A stretch of DNA of 64,000 bases from an uncultured Eubacteriales bacterium (GTDB lineage: Bacteria > Bacillota > Clostridia > Christensenellales > Aristaeellaceae). This document shows positions 8,695 to 17,463 of the stretch, one piece after another. The position numbers were made by a program, and so were the translations under genes. The notes beneath the pieces are model-generated. The model had not been told where the DNA came from and made no database searches. It was given only the letters and a program-made list of their open reading frames with translations. The DNA is taken from the NCBI GenBank assembly GCA_902764875.1, contig CACWXP010000013.1, positions 27,182 to 91,181 of the forward strand, written 5' to 3'. Within the stretch, counting starts at the first letter, position 1. The number at the start of each line of letters is the position of its first letter.

Positions 8695-8723
8695 ATTATA
8701 GCACATCCACGACATCGGGGCAA
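8695..8723 (-). promoter_or_regulatory. promoter of the zinc-ribbon/acyltransferase transcription unit
   Basis: TTGCCC (8718-8723), 17 bp, TATAAT (8695-8700) on the minus strand. Confidence 0.6.
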
Positions 8724-8886
8724 ATCCGCCCTGATCGCTACAACATGTAGTGACTATGCAAATGCCGTTTTTTCGAATAAAATAGAATCCGTAAAAAGCG
8801 TTGAATCTTTCCCGGTGATTCTGTTTTCCGTCGCATGAATTGAAAAACCGGACTCCGTTGAAACGAAGTCAAAGGATGATGATGTT

Positions 8887-9738
8887 ATGAAACGAAAATG
8901 CTTTACGATTCTGTGTGTTCTGTCGCTGTGCGTTTCGCTGGCGGCCGTTTCAGATACTACGGAAATCACCTATATGTGTGACAATTGCAATGTCCAGGAT
9001 ATCTGCGACAAGATCGAAACCCGTCTGGAAACAGAGGGAGAAGCCTTGATACAGTATTATAATGTTTGCTGCCGTCATTGTGGGGAAGTTATCTTTGAAG
9101 GTTCATACCTGGTTTCCGCCGTATCACCACCGGCAGATTCCGAACCGCAGGCCGATCCGCCGGCCGACCCGGTGTATATCCCGCCTGAGGACAACGATCC
9201 CCCGGCAGACACAGCAACCGGTGAAACCCCGGCCGTCGTGGTACAGTCCCAGCCGCAGCCTCAGCAGCAGACCCAAAGCCAGCCGGCCGCACAGCCGGAG
9301 CAGCCGGTCACCATTCCCGCGTCTACCGGCGGCAGTTCCGGCTCTTCCGGCGGCGGCACCCCGGCGGTAACCGTGGTCGATGTCCCGGCGCAGCAGGCGC
9401 AGCCCGCGTCTCTTTCCCCGGTGGTGGTCGGGGTGGATACGCAGGCCCGGTCTGTCCCATCCGAGGGAGAAGATGCCTCGGGCGGGCAGGGCGCTCCTTC
9501 CGAAAACCCGGATCCTGAAACAGATGCCACAGCAGCCGCGCCAAACGAGGGAGTCTTCATTCCGCCGAGGCCCCAAACCCGTAATTATGCAAAATATCCG
9601 CTTTTCTCCGTTTACTATCCGTCCCGCCGCCTGAATATGGAAGGCGACCCGGACGCCTGGGCCAATATCCCCGGCGAAAAAATCTATCCGATCTCCGGTT
9701 CTTCCCTGCTCACCGAAATGCTCAACGGCGGAAAATAA
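8887..9738 (+). CDS. secreted proline/glutamine-rich protein with CxxC motifs
   Basis: 283 residues, not assigned to a family. A short signal peptide (MKRKCFTILCVLSLCVSLAAV) is followed by a small Cys-rich domain (MCDNCNVQDIC, later CCRHCGEV) of about 60 residues that could bind metal or form disulfides. Then comes a long low-complexity region rich in Pro, Gln, Ser and Gly (about residues 80-225), likely an extended surface spacer, and a short C-terminal segment. The AAAGGATG site before the ATG is acceptable. It has the same architecture as the 13104-14057 gene. Terminated by the 9765-9790 hairpin. Confidence 0.75.
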   Translation: MKRKCFTILCVLSLCVSLAAVSDTTEITYMCDNCNVQDICDKIETRLETEGEALIQYYNVCCRHCGEVIFEGSYLVSAVSPPADSEPQADPPADPVYIPPEDNDPPADTATGETPAVVVQSQPQPQQQTQSQPAAQPEQPVTIPASTGGSSGSSGGGTPAVTVVDVPAQQAQPASLSPVVVGVDTQARSVPSEGEDASGGQGAPSENPDPETDATAAAPNEGVFIPPRPQTRNYAKYPLFSVYYPSRRLNMEGDPDAWANIPGEKIYPISGSSLLTEMLNGGK

Positions 9739-9764
9739 CACTTATTCTTCCGATCCGCCATCAA

Positions 9765-9790
9765 AAACAGCGGGCGCAGGCCCGCTGTTT
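9765..9790. terminator. bidirectional terminator between convergent genes
   Basis: AAACAGCGGGC (9765-9775) pairs perfectly with GCCCGCTGTTT (9780-9790). It lies between the secreted protein gene and the PEP mutase gene. Confidence 0.8.
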
Positions 9791-9801
9791 CCCTGAAAAA
9801 C

Positions 9802-11100
9802 TTACTCTTCCGGAATCAACCGGATGATCTCCTTGAACGGCATCAGCATCGCGTCGCATTCCTCCGCCCGGTGGCACCGGAGAATCGTCTCCGCCGCCTG
9901 CTGAATCGCCGGCACTGCCGCCCGCATTAGCTGGTTGGCATAGATCACGATGTTCGCCCCCCGCCGCTTCCATTCCTCCTCCGTAACGGAGTTGAACGAG
10001 GTCGGCACCAGAACCACCGGCGTCGTCGGGTCCTTCTCCCGGAATTTCTCTAAAAATTCAATAATCTCCGCCGGATCCTTCTTTCGGCTGTGGATCATGA
10101 TGGCGTCGGCCCCGGCCTTTGTGAAGGCGAAAGCCCGCGCCAGCGCGTCCTCCATCCCCCGCTCAAGGATCAGCGACTCAATCCGCGCGCAGATCATGAA
10201 GTCCTTCGTCCGCCGCGCCATGCAGCCGGCCCGTATTTTTTCCGAAAAATGCTCAATGGAGTCCTGGGTCTGTTCCACCTCGGTGCCGAACAGGCTGTTT
10301 TTCTTCAGCCCCGTTTTGTCCTCGATGATCACCATCGAAACGCCCATCCGCTCGAGCGAGCGCACCGTGTAAACAAAGTGCTCCGTCAGTCCGCCGGTGT
10401 CCCCGTCGAAGATAATCGGTTTGGTAGTAACCTCCATGATGTCGTCGATGGTCCGGAACCGGCTCGTCATGTCCACCAGCTCAATGTCCGGCTTGCCCTT
10501 CGCCGTCGAGTCGCAAAGGGAGGAAAGCCACATGGCGTCAAACTGATGCGCCCCGCCGTTCTCGTGAACGATCGTGTTTTCAACAACCAGCCCCGTCAGC
10601 CCGTCGTGGGCTTCCATCGCGGTCACGAAGCCCTTCATCTCCAGCAGCCGCCGCAGCCGCCCCCGCCGCAGATCCGGCATGGCCAGCTCCGCCCGCTGCC
10701 GCCGGTCGATCTCCCGGTATTTTTCATCGGAAGAGTAGGGGAATTCAACCAGCTCCCCGCCCCACCGGGAAAGAATCTCGATCACCTCGTCCCGGATGGG
10801 TTTCTGAAATCCGGTTACCCAGTTGTCCCCGTGCACGACGATGTCCGGGCGCAGCTCCTCCAGAATGTCTTTATAGCTCAGCGTTTTCTGTTCGACCACC
10901 CGGGCAACCCCGGCGATGTTCTCAAACATCACCCGCCGTTCCGATGCGGGTACCAGCGGAAACCGCTTGTATTCCGCGACGGCCTCGTCGCTCAGCACGC
11001 CCACGGTGAGTTCGCCCAGCGCCTGGGCCCGGCGGATGATGGCGATGTGCCCCCCGTGAATGATGTCGGTGGAAAAGCAGAGATATACGGTTTTGGCCAT
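9802..11100 (-). CDS. nucleotidyltransferase-phosphoenolpyruvate mutase fusion
   Basis: 432 residues in two domains. Residues 1-130 are a cytidylyltransferase-like fold with the HxGH signature (FSTDIIHGGH). Residues ~150-420 are a PEP mutase/isocitrate lyase superfamily domain with the diagnostic EDKTGLKKNSLFG motif, the FDGDTGG metal-site region, and later ARIESL. PEP mutase makes phosphonopyruvate, the first step to C-P compounds. The family is known both alone and with this N-terminal fusion. No phosphonopyruvate decarboxylase or aminotransferase is in the window, so the end product is unknown; decoration of a surface glycan would fit the neighbourhood. AGGAG lies about 12 bases before the ATG. 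It follows the rny terminator. Confidence 0.9.
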   Translation of the reverse strand: MAKTVYLCFSTDIIHGGHIAIIRRAQALGELTVGVLSDEAVAEYKRFPLVPASERRVMFENIAGVARVVEQKTLSYKDILEELRPDIVVHGDNWVTGFQKPIRDEVIEILSRWGGELVEFPYSSDEKYREIDRRQRAELAMPDLRRGRLRRLLEMKGFVTAMEAHDGLTGLVVENTIVHENGGAHQFDAMWLSSLCDSTAKGKPDIELVDMTSRFRTIDDIMEVTTKPIIFDGDTGGLTEHFVYTVRSLERMGVSMVIIEDKTGLKKNSLFGTEVEQTQDSIEHFSEKIRAGCMARRTKDFMICARIESLILERGMEDALARAFAFTKAGADAIMIHSRKKDPAEIIEFLEKFREKDPTTPVVLVPTSFNSVTEEEWKRRGANIVIYANQLMRAAVPAIQQAAETILRCHRAEECDAMLMPFKEIIRLIPEE

Positions 11101-11120
11101 CGTAAAAGCCTCTCCTTTCG

Positions 11121-11146
11121 AAAAAAAGCGGGATACCCCGCTTTTT
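11121..11146 (-). terminator. intrinsic terminator of rny
   Basis: AAAAAGCGGG (11123-11132) pairs with CCCGCTTTTT (11137-11146); a run of seven T follows on the minus strand. The PEP mutase ribosome binding site starts right after, so that gene either has its own weak promoter or depends on read-through. Confidence 0.85.
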
Positions 11147-11154
11147 CCCTGCGA

Positions 11155-12717
11155 TTATTTCGCGTATTCCGTGCTCCGTGTTTCGCGGATCACGTTCACC
11201 CGGATCTGTCCGGGATATTCCATCTGCTCCTCAATGCGCTTGGCGATTTCCTTTGCCATTACCTTGATGCCCTCGTCCGTCACGTCTTCGGGCTTCACCA
11301 TGATGCGCACCTCGCGGCCGCTCTGAATCGCATAGCTCTTGTCCACGCCGTCGAAGCTGTTCGCAATCTCTTCCAGCTTCTCCAGCCGCTTGATGTAGTT
11401 CTCAATGCTCTCGCGGCGGGCGCCGGGCCGCGCGGCGGAAATCGCGTCTGCCGCCTGCACCAGCACCGCTTCCACGGTCTGGGGTTCAACGTCGTTGTGG
11501 TGCGCCATGATGCAGTGCACAACGTCGTTGTTCTCGTGATATTTCCGGGCCAGTTCGGCGCCCAGGGTCACGTGCGTGCCTTCGCTCTCGTGGTCAACGG
11601 CCTTGCCGATGTCATGCAGCAGTCCGGCGCGCTTGGCCAGCTGGACGTCCGCGCCCAGCTCCGCGGCCATCAGCCCCGCCAGATGGCTTACTTCGATGCT
11701 GTGCTTCAGCACGTTCTGGCCGTAGCTGGTCCGGAACCGCAGCCGCCCAAGCAACTTTACCAGCTCGTGGTGAATGCCATGCTGGTTCGTTTCGAAAACG
11801 GCGTTCTCGCCGGCTTCGCGGATCTGGTTGTCAACTTCCTTCCGCGCTTTTTCAACCATTTCCTCGATCCGCGCGGGATGAATCCGCCCGTCCATGATCA
11901 GCTTTTCAACCGCAAGCCGCGCAACTTCCCGGCGCACCGGGTCGAATGCGGAAACGATGACCGCTTCCGGCGTGTCGTCGATGATCAGGTCCACGCCCGT
12001 CGCCGTTTCCAGGGCCCGGATGTTCCGGCCCTCGCGGCCGATGATGCGGCCCTTCATGTCGTCGTTCGGCAGGCTGATCACGCTGACTGTGCTCTCGGCT
12101 ACGTGGTCCGCCGCGCATTTCTGAATCGCCAGGGCGATGATGTTCCGGGCTTTCTTTTCGCCCTCTTCCTTCGCCTGCGTTTCAATTTCGCGCACCGAGG
12201 CGGCCGCGTCGTGGAAGGCTTCCTTCTGAACCCGGTCGATCACCTGCTGCTTCGCTTCATCCTTCGTCAGGCTCGCGATGCGCTCCAGCTCGGTCAGTTC
12301 TTTTTCCTTCAGTTCCTGAACTTCCGCTTCCTGCCTTGCCAGCTCGGCGTATTTCTCGTTCAGGGTTTCCTCCCGGATTTCCAGGTTGTTGGCTTTCTTG
12401 TCGAGTGTTTCCTCCCGCTGAATCAGGCGGCGTTCGTTTTTCTGAATCTCGTTCCGGCGCTCGCGCATTTCCTTTTCATTTTCTGCGCGTTCCCGGTCGT
12501 TCTCTGCCTTGGCCTTCAGGATTTCCTCCTTGGCTTCCAGCACCTTTTCCTTCTTGTAGTCTTCGGCCTTGCGCACCGCGTCGTCGTACAGGCGCTTTGC
12601 GTATTCTTCCGTCCGGTCAATTTTCCGTTCCGTTTGGTTCTTCCGGTATGTGTATCCAACCAGCAGCCCGATGCCCAGGGCCGCAACGGCAATCGCAATG
12701 GCGACTATCAGATCCAT
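11155..12717 (-). CDS. rny: ribonuclease Y
   Basis: Membrane-anchored endoribonuclease that starts bulk mRNA decay in Gram-positives; 520 residues, the usual length. There is an N-terminal membrane helix (residues 3-22). A long charged coiled coil to about 200 is followed by a KH domain with [12 protein letters not shown], then an HD domain with [13 protein letters not shown]-terminal [10 protein letters not shown] and [12 protein letters not shown] motifs are as in the family. The ATG at 12717 has GGGAGG five bases upstream. No promoter is seen in the 56 bp between the leader RNA terminator and the start, so rny is likely read through from the promoter at 12965-12993. Confidence 0.97.
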   Translation of the reverse strand: MDLIVAIAIAVAALGIGLLVGYTYRKNQTERKIDRTEEYAKRLYDDAVRKAEDYKKEKVLEAKEEILKAKAENDRERAENEKEMRERRNEIQKNERRLIQREETLDKKANNLEIREETLNEKYAELARQEAEVQELKEKELTELERIASLTKDEAKQQVIDRVQKEAFHDAAASVREIETQAKEEGEKKARNIIALAIQKCAADHVAESTVSVISLPNDDMKGRIIGREGRNIRALETATGVDLIIDDTPEAVIVSAFDPVRREVARLAVEKLIMDGRIHPARIEEMVEKARKEVDNQIREAGENAVFETNQHGIHHELVKLLGRLRFRTSYGQNVLKHSIEVSHLAGLMAAELGADVQLAKRAGLLHDIGKAVDHESEGTHVTLGAELARKYHENNDVVHCIMAHHNDVEPQTVEAVLVQAADAISAARPGARRESIENYIKRLEKLEEIANSFDGVDKSYAIQSGREVRIMVKPEDVTDEGIKVMAKEIAKRIEEQMEYPGQIRVNVIRETRSTEYAK

Positions 12718-12773
12718 AGGTTCCCTCCCTTTCTTTTCAGACTCTCATTTTCAAATTTTCATTTTCGGCGCAC

Positions 12774-12958
12774 AAAAAACCGCGCGAAAACAAACGCTTC
12801 GCACGGCTGTACGCTGCTTCGACCGAGGCAATCCCGGTGGTATCGGTATACGGTTCGCCCCCTAGGGAGCGCCTGAAAATACATCGCGGAGAGGCTCCGC
12901 GTTGGTACATTTGGGAAAACTCTATCGACACAGCGCGCGGTCTCCCGCGCAGCCGAAC
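12774..12958 (-). ncRNA. structured leader or small RNA upstream of rny, unclassified
   Basis: A transcript of about 185 nt is predicted from its own consensus promoter to an intrinsic terminator (CCGTGCGAA/TTCGCGCGG, 12798-12806 with 12780-12788, then six T at 12774-12779). Internal hairpins on the minus strand include GCGCGG-GAGA-CCGCGC near the 5' end, CGCGGAG-CCT-CTCCGCG, and ACCGA/TCGGT. A GGCTG near the 5' end can pair with CAGCC near the terminator. Length is close to 6S RNA, but I cannot match 6S, T-box, SRP or any riboswitch core. It could be a cis attenuator for rny or a free RNA. Confidence 0.6.
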
Positions 12959-12964
12959 ATGAAC

Positions 12965-12993
12965 AGTCTACATGAAATTGTAACAATTGTCAA
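12965..12993 (-). promoter_or_regulatory. strong promoter of the rny leader RNA
   Basis: TTGACA (12988-12993), 17 bp, TAGACT (12965-12970) on the minus strand; the expected start is about 12958. Confidence 0.8.
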
Positions 12994-13021
12994 GGGAATG
13001 AAACAATTGCCCGGCGAAAAT

Positions 13022-13050
13022 TTGACTTTATAGTAGGAAGCGACTAAAAT
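13022..13050 (+). promoter_or_regulatory. promoter of the secreted CxxC protein/asnS unit
   Basis: TTGACT (13022-13027), 17 bp, TAAAAT (13045-13050). A 9-bp hairpin GTATTTCTC/GAGAAATAC (13057-13065 with 13073-13081) lies at the mRNA 5' end, just before the GGAGG site. Confidence 0.7.
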
Positions 13051-13103
13051 AGTATGGTATTTCTCAAAGACGGAGAAATACCTTTGGAGGAATGATTATA
13101 ACG

Positions 13104-14057
13104 ATGAAACGAATGGTATTAATTCTCATAGCGGTGCTGTTGGCCCTGGCGGTCGGCGCGGCCCTGGCGGAAGAGCCGGCCGGAGCAGTGGCGGAGGAAT
13201 ACGCGGAGGTTCCGGCGGAACCCGTGGACGTACTTGCGGAGGTACCTGCAATCGGTCCGGCGCAGGAGCCGGCAAACAGCTCCGTGGCGGAATCTGCAAA
13301 CAGCGCCGCGGAGGACCCCGCCGCCGAGGTAATCTCCGGCGACGCCGCCTGCCCGCATCTGCATACGAAGACCGTCAATTATTTCGATGCGCCGGACTAC
13401 CGCCCCATGGATGACGAGGTTCATCTGGTGGTCGGCTCCGCCGTGGTCGAGGTGTCTTGTCTCGACTGCGGCGCGATTCTTTCCGTCTCTTCGGAAACCA
13501 ATGTGGAGGAGGTCAACCCCCATCTCTTCCGGAACGGATACTGCGTCTTCTGCGGCAGGGAAGCCGCCGTCGCGCCCCAGCCGGAACCGGCTGCCCCCGC
13601 GGACGAGCCTGCCCCCGCACCCCGCGAGATGGAAGTTTATCTGTCGTCCGGGGAGAATCCGAATCATTTTTTCGCCTCTTTCACGGATCAGGATCTGAAA
13701 TCCGCCGGCGACATGCTAGTCCTCCGGCCTGAGGGAATGGATGCCGCCCTTGCGATGCAGACCGAACGCCTCCGGGAGGAGATGGAGCGCTCCGGCGGGG
13801 CCCTGGAGGCCATCGTCTCCAAGCCTGGCGAGCGGGATATCAGCACCACGCTCCGCCTGTATGACGCCTCGGGTATGGAGTTCACCCCCGCGGGGGTGGG
13901 TATTTCTCTCCGGATCTACACCGAGAACCGTCCCGCGCCCCTGACCGTTTCCTTCACGAATTCATCCGGCGCCACCAGCACCGAGGAGGCCCGCTGGGCC
14001 GACGGCGGCTACTGGGTCGTCACCTGGCTCGGCGACGGGCTTTATCAGTATCAGTAA
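13104..14057 (+). CDS. secreted protein with Ala/Pro/Glu-rich linker and CxxC zinc-like domain
   Basis: 317 residues, family not recognised. The signal peptide MKRMVLILIAVLLALAVGAALA is followed by an acidic Ala/Pro/Glu/Val-rich stretch to about residue 75. A Cys/His-rich domain (residues ~80-155) contains CPHLHTK, SCLDCGAI and YCVFCGRE, then a Pro/Ala linker (~160-175) and a C-terminal beta-type domain. The ATG at 13104 opens the signal peptide; an upstream ATG at 13092 is too close to GGAGG. It lies 13 bp before asnS and probably shares its transcript. It resembles the 8887-9738 protein in layout more than in sequence. Confidence 0.75.
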   Translation: MKRMVLILIAVLLALAVGAALAEEPAGAVAEEYAEVPAEPVDVLAEVPAIGPAQEPANSSVAESANSAAEDPAAEVISGDAACPHLHTKTVNYFDAPDYRPMDDEVHLVVGSAVVEVSCLDCGAILSVSSETNVEEVNPHLFRNGYCVFCGREAAVAPQPEPAAPADEPAPAPREMEVYLSSGENPNHFFASFTDQDLKSAGDMLVLRPEGMDAALAMQTERLREEMERSGGALEAIVSKPGERDISTTLRLYDASGMEFTPAGVGISLRIYTENRPAPLTVSFTNSSGATSTEEARWADGGYWVVTWLGDGLYQYQ

Positions 14058-14070
14058 GGAGGACCTTATC

Positions 14071-15450
14071 ATGGACATCATCACCACCCGGGAACTAAAA
14101 GAAAGACTCGCGGAGCTCCAGGGCCAGGAAGTCACCCTGCAGGGCTGGATCCGCAATCACCGGAAGCAGAAAAACATGGGCTTCATCGACTTTTTCGACG
14201 GAACCTGCTTCCGCAATCCCCAGGTGGTGTACGATAATAACCTGAAAGACTTCGAAGCCGCCCAGGCCCTGCGGGTGGGCAGCGCCGTTACCGTCACCGG
14301 CAAGGTCGTTCCCAGCTACAAGGATCCGGAAACCCCGGAAATCCAGGCCTCTGCCATCACCCTCGAGGGCGACTGCCCCGAGGATTATCCCCTCCAGCCC
14401 AAGCGGCACACGGTGGAATTCCTCCGCGAGATCGCCTATCTCCGCCCGCGCACCCGCCTGTTCCAGGCCGTTTTCCGCGTGCGCTCCGTGGCGGCCATGG
14501 CCATCCACACCTATTTCCAGGACCGCGGCTATGTCTATGTCCATACGCCCCTGATCACCGGCAACGACGCGGAGGGCGCCGGCAACACCTTCACCGTCAC
14601 GACCCTCCCGAAGGAGAAGGCCGGACAGTGGGATGAGGATTTCTTCGGCAAGCAGGCCTCCCTGGCCGTCACCGGTCAGCTGGAGGGCGAAACCTTCGCC
14701 ATGGCCTTCTCGAAGATCTACACCTTCGGCCCCACCTTCCGCGCCGAAAACAGCAACACCAAGACCCACGCGGCCGAGTTCTGGATGATCGAGCCTGAAA
14801 TCGCCTTCTGCGATCTCAACCAGCTCATGGATCTGGAGGAGGATTTCCTGAAGGCGATCGTGAAAACCGTCCTCGAAAAATGCCCGGACGAGCTGAAATT
14901 CCTCGATCAGTTCAGCGGCGGCGGCCTCATTGAGAAGCTGCAGACCCTCCTGACCTCCACCTGCGCCCGCGTTACCCACGATGAGGCCATCACGATCCTC
15001 CGCAAGGCCATGGAATCCGGCTGGGATTTCAAGTTCGAGCCGAAGTACGGCGAGGATACCGCCAAGGAGCACGAAAAATACCTCACCGAGGAATATTTCC
15101 ATTCCCCCGTTTTTGTCTATAACTGGCCGAAGGATATCAAGGCCTTCTACATGTATCAGAATGACGACGGCAAAACCGTCGCCGCGGTGGATCTGCTGGT
15201 GCCCGGCTCCGGCGAGCTCATGGGCGGCTCCCAGCGCGAAACCCGCTTCGATCTGCTCACAAAGCGCATGGACGAGCTGCATATCTCCAAGGAGGATATG
15301 TACTGGTATGTGAACCTGCGGAAGTTCGGCGGCTGCACGCATGCCGGCTTCGGCATGGGCTTCGAGCGCCTCCTCATCTACCTCACCGGCGTCGAAAACA
15401 TCCGCGACGTCATCCCCTATGCCAGAACGCCTATGACCTGCGACTTCTAA
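14071..15450 (+). CDS. asnS: asparaginyl-tRNA synthetase
   Basis: Class IIb synthetase charging tRNA-Asn; 459 residues, typical. The N-terminal OB-fold anticodon-binding domain (VTLQGWIRNHRKQKNMGFIDF) is followed by motif 2 (TFRAENSNTKTHAAEFWM) and motif 3 (GFGMGFERLLIYLTGVENIRDV). The EFWMIEPE stretch separates it from aspartyl enzymes. It has an AAGGAGGA-type site directly before ATG 14071. The downstream gap holds a short family 2 repeat (15451-15472) and a CAAGGGA/TCCCTTG hairpin (15501-15521) that may terminate transcription. Confidence 0.97.
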   Translation: MDIITTRELKERLAELQGQEVTLQGWIRNHRKQKNMGFIDFFDGTCFRNPQVVYDNNLKDFEAAQALRVGSAVTVTGKVVPSYKDPETPEIQASAITLEGDCPEDYPLQPKRHTVEFLREIAYLRPRTRLFQAVFRVRSVAAMAIHTYFQDRGYVYVHTPLITGNDAEGAGNTFTVTTLPKEKAGQWDEDFFGKQASLAVTGQLEGETFAMAFSKIYTFGPTFRAENSNTKTHAAEFWMIEPEIAFCDLNQLMDLEEDFLKAIVKTVLEKCPDELKFLDQFSGGGLIEKLQTLLTSTCARVTHDEAITILRKAMESGWDFKFEPKYGEDTAKEHEKYLTEEYFHSPVFVYNWPKDIKAFYMYQNDDGKTVAAVDLLVPGSGELMGGSQRETRFDLLTKRMDELHISKEDMYWYVNLRKFGGCTHAGFGMGFERLLIYLTGVENIRDVIPYARTPMTCDF

Positions 15451-15472
15451 CCGGACCGGAGGTCCATTTTCC
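15451..15472 (+). repeat. short form of the cruciform repeat (family 2)
   Basis: GGACCGGAGGTCC followed by ATTTTCC: the same ends as the 50743-50811 element with both inner hairpins missing. Confidence 0.55.
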
Positions 15473-15549
15473 ACAGCCGCGATTACAGCAATAACCGAGT
15501 CAAGGGAACACCAATCCCTTGGCTCCTTTAACGAAAGGAACGAACAGCC

Positions 15550-17454
15550 ATGAAGAAGCGCGGCATCAGCCACCGGGTCCTGGTGGTTCTCGTTGATCTG
15601 TCGCTGCTGCTGCTGATCGATTTCGCCCTGCTCGTCCTCTATCAGACAAACTTCCGTTATCTCACGCCGGCGGGCGTCCTGGCCCAGGTGCTTCTTTCAA
15701 TCGTAACGGTCTTCGGTTTCCGCTTCCTCCTGGGGATCTACCGCCAGGTCTGGCATTACGCGGATGCCCCGGCCTTCATCCGCCTGATCCTCGCGGACAC
15801 CCTGGCCCTCTTCGCCCATTACGCCCTCCAGCATCTCCTGCCTTTCAACAAAATGTCCTTCATGCGCACCATGGCCCTCTTCGCCGGCAATCTGCTCCTG
15901 GCGATGAGCGCCCGCCTGGTTTGGCAGTATCTGTATAAGCTGAAATCCCGGGACAGCCGCGTCAGCGATATGCTCCGGAATATCATCGAAAACCTGACCG
16001 GCATCCACATCCGCCCGGGCGAGGCGGAGGAGGGCAACGTCTCCCAGAAAACGAATATCGCCATCGTCGGCGCCGGCCGGGTCGGCGCGGCCCTGGCGGA
16101 TGAGCTCCTGGCCAATCCGCGCAGCACCTATCTTCCCGTCTTTTTCATCGACAACGATCCCGAAAAAATCGGCCGCTGGATCAGCGGTCTCAAGGTTTTT
16201 GACGAAAATAAGGTCAGCGAGGAAATGCTGGCCGGCTTCCCGGTCCAGGAGGTGGTCTTCGCCCTGCCCCGCGTGGATGCCGACCGGGCCCGGGAACTCT
16301 ATACCCGCTATCGGGAGTTCGGCTGCCGCGTGAAAATCTATGATTATCCCCTGGCCCACACCGAGGACGGCGCCCGCCGCTCCATGCGCGAGTTCGACAT
16401 GGAGGAACTGCTCTTCCGCCGGCCGGAGGATTTCCTTTCCCCGGAAACCCGGGAATACTATGCCGGCAAAACCGTCCTGATCTCCGGCGGCGGTGGCTCC
16501 ATCGGCTCCGAGCTCTGCCGCCAGATCGCCCGCATGAAGCCCGCAAAGCTCGTCGTGCTCGATGTGTATGAAAACGGCGCCTATGATATCGAACAGGAGC
16601 TGAAAATCGCCTATGGCAAGGATTTCCCCGTCGTGCCGGAAATCGTAACCGTCACCGACCGGGCGGAGCTCCAGGCCGTCTTCGACCGCCATCATCCCCA
16701 GATTGTGCTCCACGCCGCGGCCCATAAGCACGTCCCCCTCATGGAGCGCAACTGCGTCGAGGCTGTGCGCAACAACGTTTTCGGCACCCTGAACATCGTG
16801 GATATTTCCGAAAAATCCGGTGTGGAAAAGTTCATCATGATCTCCACGGACAAGGCCGTGAACCCGACCAACGTCATGGGCGCGACGAAGCGCCTCTGCG
16901 AACGCATTGTCCAGAGCCGCACCGGCGGCCAAACCGCTTTTTCTGCCACCCGCTTCGGCAATGTCCTCGGCTCCAACGGCTCCGTCATTCCCCTTTTCCG
17001 GCGCCAGATCGCGGCCGGCGGCCCGGTCACCCTCACTGACCGGCGCATCATCCGCTATTTCATGACCATCCGCGAGGCGGTCCAGCTGGTGCTGACCAGC
17101 GGCGCCTTCGCCCGCGACGGCGAGCTCTTCGTGCTCGACATGGGCCGCCCGGTGAAAATCATCGACCTGGCGGAAAGCATGATCCGCCTCTCCGGTTTCG
17201 AGCCCTATCAGGATATCGACATCGTCGAAACCGGCCTCCGCCCCGGTGAAAAGCTGTATGAGGAACTCCTTGTGAATAAGGAAGAAATGACAAAAACGCC
17301 GAACGAGAAAATCTTCATCGAGAAGGACACCGTACCCTCAAGGCAGGAAATCGACGAAGCCCTCGCAAAGCTGGAAAAAGCCTGCGACACCTGCGACGAC
17401 GCCGAGGTCCGCAAAACCCTGCAGCAAATCGTCCCCTCCTACCAGCCGCATTAA
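15550..17454 (+). CDS. membrane-bound nucleoside-diphosphate-sugar dehydratase, CapD/PglF type
   Basis: 634 residues. Four N-terminal membrane helices (to ~130) anchor it in the membrane. A first Rossmann unit (IAIVGAGRVGAALADELL, ~170) is followed by an extended-SDR catalytic domain (VLISGGGGSIGSELCRQIA, ~310). The region HAAAHKHVPLMERN and STDKAVNPTNVMGATKRL shows the family trait of Met in place of the usual SDR Tyr before the catalytic Lys. Such enzymes convert UDP-GlcNAc to a 4-keto-6-deoxy sugar for glycan synthesis. It converges on its paralogue at 17464-19464, 9 bp apart. Confidence 0.92.
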   Translation: MKKRGISHRVLVVLVDLSLLLLIDFALLVLYQTNFRYLTPAGVLAQVLLSIVTVFGFRFLLGIYRQVWHYADAPAFIRLILADTLALFAHYALQHLLPFNKMSFMRTMALFAGNLLLAMSARLVWQYLYKLKSRDSRVSDMLRNIIENLTGIHIRPGEAEEGNVSQKTNIAIVGAGRVGAALADELLANPRSTYLPVFFIDNDPEKIGRWISGLKVFDENKVSEEMLAGFPVQEVVFALPRVDADRARELYTRYREFGCRVKIYDYPLAHTEDGARRSMREFDMEELLFRRPEDFLSPETREYYAGKTVLISGGGGSIGSELCRQIARMKPAKLVVLDVYENGAYDIEQELKIAYGKDFPVVPEIVTVTDRAELQAVFDRHHPQIVLHAAAHKHVPLMERNCVEAVRNNVFGTLNIVDISEKSGVEKFIMISTDKAVNPTNVMGATKRLCERIVQSRTGGQTAFSATRFGNVLGSNGSVIPLFRRQIAAGGPVTLTDRRIIRYFMTIREAVQLVLTSGAFARDGELFVLDMGRPVKIIDLAESMIRLSGFEPYQDIDIVETGLRPGEKLYEELLVNKEEMTKTPNEKIFIEKDTVPSRQEIDEALAKLEKACDTCDDAEVRKTLQQIVPSYQPH

Positions 17455-17463
17455 ATTCATTAT

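Noticed and set aside
12825-12850. T-box-like GGTGGTATCG on the plus strand
   Set aside because: Not the AGGGTGGNACCGCG core, no stem I features, and no synthetase gene directly behind it; the transcript here runs on the minus strand.
10090-12876. 928-codon open frame on the plus strand
   Set aside because: Antisense of the PEP mutase fusion and rny; an artefact of GC-rich codon use.
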